From the NCBI RefSeq assembly GCF_016612505.1, contig NZ_JAENRR010000012.1, positions 1-64,000 of the forward strand: DNA of 64,000 bases, read 5' to 3'. The position numbers and the translations under genes were made by a program. Shown piece after piece: positions 27,662 through 35,772 of the stretch. Origin of the DNA: Carboxylicivirga marina (GTDB taxonomy: Bacteria > Bacteroidota > Bacteroidia > Bacteroidales > Marinilabiliaceae). The first letter of the stretch is position 1. Each line of letters opens with the position of its first letter. The notes under the pieces were generated by a model. That model worked only from the letters and a program-made list of their open reading frames with translations, was not told the origin of the DNA and made no database searches.

Positions 27662-28987
27662 ATGAGCATAACAAAATTATTACAACTAAGTGGTATCATT
27701 CTGTTGATTATGATTCAACAAGTTTCAGCCCAAGAGCATAAGACTACTGACTGGAATCAGTATCTAGGCTCTGATAGAAATGCAGCTGTGGATGGCGTAG
27801 CAATAGCACACAACTGGACAGAAAAGGGACCTGATAAAGTTTGGGAATTCAAACTGGGTCAAGGCTATGGCGGTGCAAGTGTTTTTAATGGAGAAGTATT
27901 TGTGCTGGACAGAATTATAGGAGAAGCAGATGTGCTTCGTTGTATTGATTCAAGTACAGGTGAAGAAAAATGGAACTATAAATATGAAGCAAAAGGTGAG
28001 TTGCCTTATCCCGGATCGAGAGCTGTGCCTACGGTCGATGAAAATTATGTTTGGTGTGTGGGTCCCCATGGACATTTAAAGTGTATTGATAAAAAAACAC
28101 ATCAATCTGTTTGGTCGCATAATTTATTGGATGAATACGGTGGTAAATTGCAACGTTGGGGATTTTCGGTGTCTCCTATTGTTGTTGACGATTTGGTAAT
28201 TGTTTCTCCGCAAGGTGAGAAGGCTGGTGTCGTTGCTTATAACAAATTAACAGGCGATGTCGTTTGGGAGAGTCGCCGCTTAACTGGTCAACGCTTTCAT
28301 GTATCACCAACCATAGGCGAATACGGAGGTATAACACAAATCATTATGACCAGTTCGTGTGTAAAAGGAGATGGATTTACAAGCGATGAAGTGGTTGCTT
28401 TTGAGGTCAACACAGGAAAAGAACTATGGCGCTACGAAGGATTTAATTCCTTTGCATGTATTGCTCCACCATTGGTATTGGATGAGAATCGTTTGTTTTT
28501 AACCTCATGTGCTTATAAAGATAAATACAATCCGGTTTCAATACTGTTAGAAATCTCATCCGATGGTGAAAACTTTGCGTTTGAGGAAGTTTTTAGAAAC
28601 GAAGAAGTTGGCTGTAAAATGCACCCGCCTGTTTTTGTTAACGATCATTTCTATATTAATAATAATGGACGACCAAACGAATTAGTTTGTTTGAATTTGA
28701 AAGGAGAAAGGGTTTGGGACAAGCAATCTGCACCCGGGTTCGAAATGGGATCAATAATTTTAGTCGATGGCCTAATTATTAATCAGAATGGTAAAAATGC
28801 TGATGTGTATTTAATTGAACCCTCTCCGGAAGCGTATAAGGAATTAGGGAAAGTTTCGTTGTTTGAATCAGACAAGTCACAAGCCTGGTCACCTATGGCA
28901 TTTAGTGATGGTAAATTATTTGTTCGTGACATGGAGAAGATGGTATGCGTTGATTTAGTAGGTGGGGCAGAGTTGGTGAAACACTAA
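27662..28987 (+). CDS. Secreted PQQ-like beta-propeller protein
   Basis: The signal peptide ends near VSAQ (residue 24). The rest is a beta-propeller of PQQ/BamB-like blades with repeated V.AYNKLTGDVVW, VVAFEVNTGKELWRYEG and LRCIDSSTGEEKWNY motifs (about six to eight blades, residues 35-440). No heme-binding CxxCH motif is present, so a quinoprotein dehydrogenase function is not supported. Such propellers occur in Bacteroidota and Planctomycetota glycan loci without an assigned role; sugar binding or complex scaffolding is possible. It is inside unit 3 between galM (with the broken tail) and GH2, with 334 and 177 bp gaps, larger than elsewhere in the unit. Confidence 0.7.
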   Translation: MSITKLLQLSGIILLIMIQQVSAQEHKTTDWNQYLGSDRNAAVDGVAIAHNWTEKGPDKVWEFKLGQGYGGASVFNGEVFVLDRIIGEADVLRCIDSSTGEEKWNYKYEAKGELPYPGSRAVPTVDENYVWCVGPHGHLKCIDKKTHQSVWSHNLLDEYGGKLQRWGFSVSPIVVDDLVIVSPQGEKAGVVAYNKLTGDVVWESRRLTGQRFHVSPTIGEYGGITQIIMTSSCVKGDGFTSDEVVAFEVNTGKELWRYEGFNSFACIAPPLVLDENRLFLTSCAYKDKYNPVSILLEISSDGENFAFEEVFRNEEVGCKMHPPVFVNDHFYINNNGRPNELVCLNLKGERVWDKQSAPGFEMGSIILVDGLIINQNGKNADVYLIEPSPEAYKELGKVSLFESDKSQAWSPMAFSDGKLFVRDMEKMVCVDLVGGAELVKH

Positions 28988-29164
28988 AATATAAGCTATT
29001 TCAACAGACTCATGAAGCGAGCATTTATTGGATAAAGTGAAATGGTGAAAATCAACTTCGCATTATAAGTTGCACACATGAGAATTTTTAAATTACCTGA
29101 CATTGCCTCACGATTCATCGAGGGGTGAATGACTTGTCATTGAGAATAATAATTAGTTAGTTAT
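28988..29164. other. Spacer between the propeller gene and GH2
   Basis: No gene. No clear terminator and no copy of the shared promoter module was seen, so read-through from unit 3 into the GH2 gene is assumed, although a separate weak promoter cannot be excluded. Confidence 0.4.
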
Positions 29165-31573
29165 ATGAAAAAAATTTGGGCAATATTTCTTATTGTGATT
29201 ATAGCTACTGCAACTGCTGTAGCACAGAAAAGCCATTCTGTTCGAGTTACAAAAGATTTTAATAATAACTGGAAATTCAAGCTAGAGGACAAAGCTTCTT
29301 TTTGTGAAATAGCTTATGATGATAGTCAGTGGCGAGTACTTACCTTGCCACATGACTGGAGTGTGGGAGCTAACTTTAGCAAAGAAAACTCCGGACGTAA
29401 TGCCTGGTTGCCGGGCGGTATTGCCTGGTATCGCAAAAGTTTTGTATTGCCCAATAATTACAAGGGCAAAAGTATAGAAATTCAGTTTGATGGTGTTTAT
29501 AAAAATGCAACGCTATGGGTAAATCAACATCCAATTGGCATTCAGCATGATGGTTACACCAGCTTTCGTTACGACATCACAGAATTACTTAGTTTCGAAC
29601 AAGAAAATACAATTGCTGTGCGTGTCGATAATTCCAATCAACCCAACTGTAGGTGGTATTCGGGCTCGGGTATTTACCGAAATGTTTGGTTGAATGTTAC
29701 TTCACCAACGCATATCGAAACCTGGGGAACATTCATCACCACACCTGAGGTTTCAGAAGAAGAAGCGAAAGTGAAAATTGTTTCTACCCTGAAGAACATG
29801 GACGAGGCAAAAGAGGTGAATATTGAAACGCTAATCTATGCCCCCAATGGGAAACAAGTTGCAATTGAAACTTCTGCCATAAAAATTGGAAATTACCAAT
29901 CGACTGACATTTCTCTATTCTTAAGCGTTAAGGCTCCTGAATTGTGGTCTGTTGCAACTCCTGAAATATACAGAGTCATCACTTACATTAAATCAGGAAA
30001 TGAAATCTTGGATGAATACGAAAGTACATTTGGTATTCGTACCATTGAATTTGATGCAGAAAAAGGTTTCTTCTTAAATGGGGAAAACATAAAAATGAAA
30101 GGTGTTTGCTTGCATCATGATGCGGGTTCCCTTGGTGGCGCTGTTCCTGATGAAGTATGGATTCGCCGTTTGCGAAAGCTGAAAGCCATTGGCTGCAATG
30201 CCATACGCACAGCCCATAATCCGGCGTCGCCTGAATTTATGACCATGTGCGATACCATGGGTTTCCTGGTCATGAATGAATTTGTAGATAAGTGGAATAA
30301 GCCTTACAGAAAAAACGCTCCCAAAGATCCCTTTTATAATGTGCAAATGGCAGATCCTAACTTCACTGTGGAGTGGCAGCAAAACTATGAGCAAACCATT
30401 CGCCGAGATCGCAATCACCCTTCCGTGATTATATGGAGTGTTGGCAACGAGAACCATCCAGCAGGTTCCATAGGACAAAACGATGGCTTACGAAGATATG
30501 CTTCATTTGTTCGTAGCCTAGATCCAAGCCGGCCTGTTATCTCCGGAATGGAAAGAGGAAAGGATGTAAAAAATGTGGATAAAAAGGTGGACGATATTAT
30601 TGAGTCCTGCAAATACATGGATCTTATTGGAATGAACTATGGTGAACAGTGGTGTAGTGCACTTGCGGATAAGAAACCGGGTAAGGCTTTTGTTAGTACC
30701 GAAAGTTATCGCTATTACAATTCTACACCCTTAAAAAGATATGCTAATGTAGAACGTTCACCTTGGCTTGATGTTATTGACAATGAGAACAACATGGGAT
30801 TGTTCCTATGGCCCGGGATTGCCTATTTGGGTGAATCACGTAACTGGGGCAGGATTGGTAGCGATGGAGTATTTGATTTTGCTGGCTTTCCCAATCCAGA
30901 TGCTTATTTATACAAAGCTTTTTGGTCCGAAGAGCCTACCGTTCATCTTGAAGTATATGGTAAAAAGACCGAAAAGATGAGCCAGTGGGGAATACCAGAG
31001 ATGCATCAAAACTGGAATTTACCCAAAGATACTATAGTAAATCTAGTCACTTACACCAATTGTGAAACGGTTGATTTATACCTCAATAACAAAAAAATAG
31101 GTTCTCAGAATTTATCCGATTTCCCCAACTGGATAATGAATTGGCAAAATGTTAACTACCAACCTGGTATTCTAAAGGCTGTTGGCAAAATTAACGGTAA
31201 GGCTGTTTGTGAATGTGAAATTGCCACTGTAGGGAAGCTACATCATCTGGAAATGAATGCTGATAAATCACAAGTTAAATCTGGCGACATTATTCATGTA
31301 GAACTGTCATTGCACGACAAAAAAGGTAGAGGTATAACAAATGCTGATGGGGAACTGCATTTTAAGCTGGAAGGTAATGCGCAAATAATAGCCTTAGAAA
31401 ATGGCAATAGTTCGGACTTAACTCCTTTTTCTAATAAAAAAACAAAAATGACTCATAAAGGCAGGTGCCTGTGTATAGTTAAAGTTGGTGATAATAAGAA
31501 TGAGGAAGTGAAACTATCAGTAAAATGTACGGGTATTAACACTCAACAATTGGTATTAATTGAAAAAAAATAA
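29165..31573 (+). CDS. GH2 beta-galactosidase-like enzyme
   Basis: A secreted GH2 enzyme; the signal peptide ends near AVAQ (residue 21). The jelly roll (about 28-185) has NAWLPGGIAWYRKSF and WYSGSGIYRNVWL, followed by an Ig-like domain, then a TIM barrel beginning FFLNGENIKMKGVCLHHD. Acid/base is Glu429 (WSVGNEN) and nucleophile Glu513 (VSTESYR). A GH2 C-terminal domain and a Big1-like domain close the protein. This subtype (GIYR.VWL, CLHHD) is frequent among beta-galactosidases of Bacteroidota. It is closely related in layout to the GH2 at 58424. Followed after 4 bp by the metallophosphoesterase gene. Confidence 0.86.
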   Translation: MKKIWAIFLIVIIATATAVAQKSHSVRVTKDFNNNWKFKLEDKASFCEIAYDDSQWRVLTLPHDWSVGANFSKENSGRNAWLPGGIAWYRKSFVLPNNYKGKSIEIQFDGVYKNATLWVNQHPIGIQHDGYTSFRYDITELLSFEQENTIAVRVDNSNQPNCRWYSGSGIYRNVWLNVTSPTHIETWGTFITTPEVSEEEAKVKIVSTLKNMDEAKEVNIETLIYAPNGKQVAIETSAIKIGNYQSTDISLFLSVKAPELWSVATPEIYRVITYIKSGNEILDEYESTFGIRTIEFDAEKGFFLNGENIKMKGVCLHHDAGSLGGAVPDEVWIRRLRKLKAIGCNAIRTAHNPASPEFMTMCDTMGFLVMNEFVDKWNKPYRKNAPKDPFYNVQMADPNFTVEWQQNYEQTIRRDRNHPSVIIWSVGNENHPAGSIGQNDGLRRYASFVRSLDPSRPVISGMERGKDVKNVDKKVDDIIESCKYMDLIGMNYGEQWCSALADKKPGKAFVSTESYRYYNSTPLKRYANVERSPWLDVIDNENNMGLFLWPGIAYLGESRNWGRIGSDGVFDFAGFPNPDAYLYKAFWSEEPTVHLEVYGKKTEKMSQWGIPEMHQNWNLPKDTIVNLVTYTNCETVDLYLNNKKIGSQNLSDFPNWIMNWQNVNYQPGILKAVGKINGKAVCECEIATVGKLHHLEMNADKSQVKSGDIIHVELSLHDKKGRGITNADGELHFKLEGNAQIIALENGNSSDLTPFSNKKTKMTHKGRCLCIVKVGDNKNEEVKLSVKCTGINTQQLVLIEKK

Positions 31574-31577
31574 ATAG

Positions 31578-33491
31578 ATGAAGAATATTTATGCAGCAAT
31601 GATACTTTTTGCATTAGTAGGGCTTCTATCCATGTTTAATAGTACAGCCCAAGAATACGAAACCTGGCGTTTTATCAATATTCCCGATTACCATAATGCC
31701 GAAGGATTTTCAAAAAATAGTCCCGAACGAGCAAAACGTATTGCTGATCAAACAGAGCAATTCAAACAAATGAAGGAGCGCCATGGTGGCGAGCTAATAA
31801 TTATGCCCGGTGATTGTAATGGAGGGCATTGGTATCGTCAAAAATACCTGAAGCCGTTCAAGTCAAACCCTGAATACAAAGATTTCTCTACAAAACAAGT
31901 TATTTTGGAATCCTCACGTTTGTGCTATGGTGGTTTATGGGATATTGTGCATGATGGTGGTTACGAACACTTTCTGATGGCAGTAGGCGACCATGAGTTA
32001 GGTGATAACCCATGGAAGAAAGGCAGTGAAGTAAGTAAGCATATCTCTACTTTTCGTCAGGGATTTGCCAATACCTTCACGCTTGATGAAAATGGACAAT
32101 CCCGATTTAATGAAAACATTGGTAATGCAATGCCACGACCAATTGGCACCGTATATGAGCATACTTCCAATGCTGTTCAATATAAGAACGTATTATTCGT
32201 CACGCTCGATATGTTCCGTTTTGACGATAAGGATAAAAATCTGGGAAGTCAGGGCGTAATAAATGGTGATATAGATGGTGAGCATATGCAGTGGTTCGAG
32301 TCCGTCTTATCCGAGGCACAGCATATCTCATCGATAAAACACATTGTTGTGCAGTCTCATCTGCCCATTATCTACCCAGTACGAAAATACGCCAGTAGCG
32401 GCATGTTGGTAGACAAAAAGGAAAGTGAGAAAATCTTAAATGTGCTCCGTAAGTATAAGGTTGATTTGTATTTGGCCGGAGAAGTTCATATGAATACGGT
32501 GACCAGAGATGCAAAATCAGATTTGATTCAATTAGTAGGCAGGGGTAATAATCTATCAAACCATACAGCAGTGGATGTGGTGCAGGACAAACTTCTACTC
32601 AATACTTATCATGAGAATGGAGAAAAACTTGGACGTTTGACCATTGACAAAAGTTCTGATAATAAAGTAATTGAAGGAACAGGCCTTTTAACACCCATCA
32701 CGCCGAATGGCTTACAAATACATTGGAGTTTTGATGAGCAATTGGATAAGAGTAATTACAAAAGCAGTGTGGAGGGTACTTTCCCGCAAAAGGGAAAGCA
32801 CAATCCTTTGTTGGCAACAATTAAACACCCAGGTGTTTACATAAATGATGGAGGTTTTAATACCGATTATTCACTTATTTGTGCCGATGTTAAACAAGCT
32901 AAAGGGGTGTTGGGGCAAGCTGCTCAAATAGAAGAGTCATCCAGCTTATTTGTTTTGCCCATGGGACCAATGGGTGAAGGCTATAAACGTACGCTGTCAT
33001 GCTGGGTAAAAACCACTGCTCATGGTAGACGACTAATTTTAAATAGTGGATCGTATTGGGGGCAAGGTCAGTTTTTTAACTTATCCATCAATGAAGGAAA
33101 CCTGGAAGTAGCCTTGCGCCCGGAAATAGTTGCATCCACAATAAATCAGCAGATTAACAATGGTGAATGGCATTGCTTAACTGTTGTTATGCCACATGAT
33201 GATGCCGTACTGGGTGAATTGAAATTGTATATCGATGGTCAGCTAGTAAATGATAAGCAATGTAACAATCCAGATATTAAGGTGAATACTTCTCAAGCTA
33301 GCTGGATGGCCATTGCAACACAAGTAGAGACTTATAAGACCGATTTGGCCAAGACAATGAATATGCAGGATTATGTAGGATTGTTGGATGATTTCAATAT
33401 ATGGACCAGGGCACTCAGTAATGATGAAGTTCTACAACTTTATACCGAAGGACTAAAAGGAATAAGTGCATTGGATATTGAGAAGCGTTAA
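31578..33491 (+). CDS. Calcineurin-like metallophosphoesterase with LamG domain
   Basis: The signal peptide ends near STAQ (residue 24). The N-terminal domain (about 28-370) shows the metal motifs of calcineurin-like phosphoesterases in order: PDYHNAE (D-x-H), MPGDCNGGHW (GDx), AVGDHELGD (GNHE-type, with D for N), VVQSHLPI (H) and LAGEVHMNT (GHxH-type, with E for the first H). The last two are imperfect, so catalysis may differ. The C-terminal part (about 395-630) is a LamG/concanavalin-type domain (LQIHWSFDEQLD ... GLLDDFNIWTRALSNDEV), likely sugar binding. Its role in a glycan locus is unclear; it might act on a phosphorylated or otherwise esterified substituent. Last gene of unit 3. Confidence 0.72.
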   Translation: MKNIYAAMILFALVGLLSMFNSTAQEYETWRFINIPDYHNAEGFSKNSPERAKRIADQTEQFKQMKERHGGELIIMPGDCNGGHWYRQKYLKPFKSNPEYKDFSTKQVILESSRLCYGGLWDIVHDGGYEHFLMAVGDHELGDNPWKKGSEVSKHISTFRQGFANTFTLDENGQSRFNENIGNAMPRPIGTVYEHTSNAVQYKNVLFVTLDMFRFDDKDKNLGSQGVINGDIDGEHMQWFESVLSEAQHISSIKHIVVQSHLPIIYPVRKYASSGMLVDKKESEKILNVLRKYKVDLYLAGEVHMNTVTRDAKSDLIQLVGRGNNLSNHTAVDVVQDKLLLNTYHENGEKLGRLTIDKSSDNKVIEGTGLLTPITPNGLQIHWSFDEQLDKSNYKSSVEGTFPQKGKHNPLLATIKHPGVYINDGGFNTDYSLICADVKQAKGVLGQAAQIEESSSLFVLPMGPMGEGYKRTLSCWVKTTAHGRRLILNSGSYWGQGQFFNLSINEGNLEVALRPEIVASTINQQINNGEWHCLTVVMPHDDAVLGELKLYIDGQLVNDKQCNNPDIKVNTSQASWMAIATQVETYKTDLAKTMNMQDYVGLLDDFNIWTRALSNDEVLQLYTEGLKGISALDIEKR

Positions 33492-33536
33492 ACCTTTAGA
33501 TTTTAAAATAAGATTGGGATACAAAAAAATGAATTT

Positions 33537-33583
33537 ACGTCTGCTCGGAAAATCTATTTCTATAAATGAGCAGACGTTTTTTT
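33537..33583 (+). terminator. Intrinsic terminator of unit 3
   Basis: A perfect 10-bp stem, ACGTCTGCTC (33537-33546) with GAGCAGACGT (33568-33577), is followed by a T-run to 33583. It lies 45 bp after the metallophosphoesterase stop and before promoter copy 4. Confidence 0.85.
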
Positions 33584-33674
33584 GTGTATAAGTCTTTTAG
33601 TCATTGCTTTTCATGCTTTACTTTATTCAGAATGAAAACGGCTGTATATCGAGCTTATCATTTGAATTAACAAT

Positions 33675-33733
33675 TTTGCGTTAAGCATTGTCCAATTTAC
33701 GCCTGTTTAATTGTAAGTTGACTTTTATTTTTA
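33675..33733 (+). promoter_or_regulatory. Shared operator/promoter module, copy 4
   Basis: Half-sites TTTGCGT (33675-33681) and TTTACGC (33696-33702) are 21 bp apart, with the core TAAGCATTGTC at 33682-33692. The -7-like box TATTTTTA is at 33726-33733, 26 bp before the ATG at 33760. Confidence 0.75.
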
Positions 33734-33759
33734 CAGCGTTTATAAATTAGAAGTTTACT

Positions 33760-35754
33760 ATGCAATCACGTTTTATATTTCTCTTATTGCTCCTGAACTT
33801 ATCTGCAGGACTTATGGCAAAAAATTATTACGTCAGTAATAATGGCAATGATTCTAATGATGGATTGTCGGAAGCTACACCTTGGTTGACGCTTGCCAAA
33901 GTAAATGAGGCCGCCGAAAGAGCTAATAAAGATGGATACCTTGAACCTGGTGACAAGATTCTATTCAGAAAAGGAGATACCTTTGTGGGCCAATTAATAC
34001 TTTGGTGCTCAGGAACGGAAGGAAATCCTATTGAAATTAGTAGTTATGGTGAGGGAGAATTACCCATATTAACTGGTGTAGGTGCCAATCTCGGCAATAA
34101 TAATGATGGAGATGCCATTGAGGTGGTCAAAATTACCAATGCAAACCACTTATTGCTGACTGAGCTTTGGATCACAAACGACCGTCAGGTAGGGCTTGGT
34201 TGGCAAGGCTCTGGTAACAGCTCCTACGGAATTTTAGTCAAAGCTAATAAATGGGGAGGTATATCTCAGGGCTTAACCTTTCGAAACCTTAAAATCACAG
34301 ATGTTTTTGGCGTTGATATGATTGACTGGGAGGGTAAATTTACCCTTGATTATTATAACGCCAAAGGGATTTTCTTTGATTCAAATGCCGATGAGGATGG
34401 CGTTGAAGTTGGAATACACGATGTGTTAATCGAAGATTGTTACTTCTATAATCTGGGTAGTACAGCAATTAGTGCCAGGAACCTGAATCCGTCCAACAAT
34501 CCGGTAAGCGAAGAAGGGCGTAATCAGAATTTTGTTATTCGAAACAATACCTTTGAGCAATTGGGGGGCGATGGCGTTGTGTTTGCTTCTGTGTGTAATG
34601 GTTTGGTTGAAAACAATGAATTTATTGATTTAGGTTGGGGTGACCACACTTCATCAAGCGACCGCTATTATGGCCGAGGTGAAGGCTGTTGGATTTGGGA
34701 CTCACATAACATCATTGTGCAGTATAATAATCAATACCGGGCCCGAGGATTTGGCGATACCTATGGTGCTGCGGGTCACATTGATTTCTTTTGTAAGAAT
34801 TCCATTTTTCAATACAACTACAGTGAAGATACTGAAGGAGGGTTTGTTGAGATATTGGGTGATTGTGAAAATAGTGTGTTCCGCTACAATGTAAGTGTGA
34901 ACGATGGACACCGTGCGAATGGCCATCATCGATATACCATCTGGTTATCCGGTTATGTGGGCAAGGACCAAACACCTGTTCCATCAGACGAAAATTACAT
35001 TTATAACAACACTGTTTATCTGGATAATCCACAGTGCAAGCCGGATATCTCAATTTTTGCAGAGGATACCTACATCTACAACAATATTTTTTATACCATG
35101 AATGGAGCCCAGATTGGCTCTGGCGGTGTAGAGATTGAAATGCAAAATGGAGGCGAGTTGAATGTGTCTAATAACCTGTTTTATGGAAATATAGCCGCTG
35201 CTTTCTCAAATTTAGATGCTGCAAAGGTCAATGGAGACCCACATTTTACGAATCCGGTTTCAGCTGATGGAAATCCTGATAACTTTAATATTCAAGCGAC
35301 CAGCGCATCTATCGACGAAGGTATGACATTTCCAGAACCTGAATTTCCAATGGCAGGGCAGGGAATCTTTGAAAATATGACCCTTATTCCAGCAGAAGAT
35401 ATTTTTGGAAATGCCATGGACATTGAGAATTTGGTGCCAAATATTGGGGCCAGCAATGCTCATAGTTCGAATAGTCAGGTTGGTATTGAAGATCTCATAA
35501 AAGTCAGTGATCTGTTTAGAATCTACCCCAACCCTGTGCGAAATATTCTTAACATACAATTAAGTGACCAAAACAAAGGTGTTAGCTACAGTATATATTC
35601 TATTCAAGGTCAGTTGATTCAGTCGGTAAATGAACCAGCAGGAATCAATGAATTAAGGATTGATTTACCATCTAATGCTAAAAATGGTATTTATTTTATT
35701 CGAATAGCTCAGGGAGATTACTACCAGGTAGAACGATTTGTGATATACCGATAA
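33760..35754 (+). CDS. Right-handed beta-helix protein with T9SS tail
   Basis: The signal peptide ends near LMAK (residue 21). NYYVSNNGNDSNDGLSEATPW is a DUF1565-like opening, followed by a long right-handed beta-helix (about 60-540) with repeated asparagine-rich coils (VIRNNTFEQL, LVENNEFIDL, YIYNNTVYL). The end (about 575-664) is a T9SS tail (FRIYPNPVRNILNIQLS ... GIYFIRI). Beta-helix enzymes of algal loci include polysaccharide lyases and hydrolases such as GH82 iota-carrageenases, but no specific family is recognised. A paralogue with an added CBM lies at 49944; both share QYNYSEDxEGGFVEILGD, a good candidate for the active-site coil. First gene of unit 4. Confidence 0.75.
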   Translation: MQSRFIFLLLLLNLSAGLMAKNYYVSNNGNDSNDGLSEATPWLTLAKVNEAAERANKDGYLEPGDKILFRKGDTFVGQLILWCSGTEGNPIEISSYGEGELPILTGVGANLGNNNDGDAIEVVKITNANHLLLTELWITNDRQVGLGWQGSGNSSYGILVKANKWGGISQGLTFRNLKITDVFGVDMIDWEGKFTLDYYNAKGIFFDSNADEDGVEVGIHDVLIEDCYFYNLGSTAISARNLNPSNNPVSEEGRNQNFVIRNNTFEQLGGDGVVFASVCNGLVENNEFIDLGWGDHTSSSDRYYGRGEGCWIWDSHNIIVQYNNQYRARGFGDTYGAAGHIDFFCKNSIFQYNYSEDTEGGFVEILGDCENSVFRYNVSVNDGHRANGHHRYTIWLSGYVGKDQTPVPSDENYIYNNTVYLDNPQCKPDISIFAEDTYIYNNIFYTMNGAQIGSGGVEIEMQNGGELNVSNNLFYGNIAAAFSNLDAAKVNGDPHFTNPVSADGNPDNFNIQATSASIDEGMTFPEPEFPMAGQGIFENMTLIPAEDIFGNAMDIENLVPNIGASNAHSSNSQVGIEDLIKVSDLFRIYPNPVRNILNIQLSDQNKGVSYSIYSIQGQLIQSVNEPAGINELRIDLPSNAKNGIYFIRIAQGDYYQVERFVIYR

Positions 35755-35772
35755 TTGTTAAAGAATCAAGAT

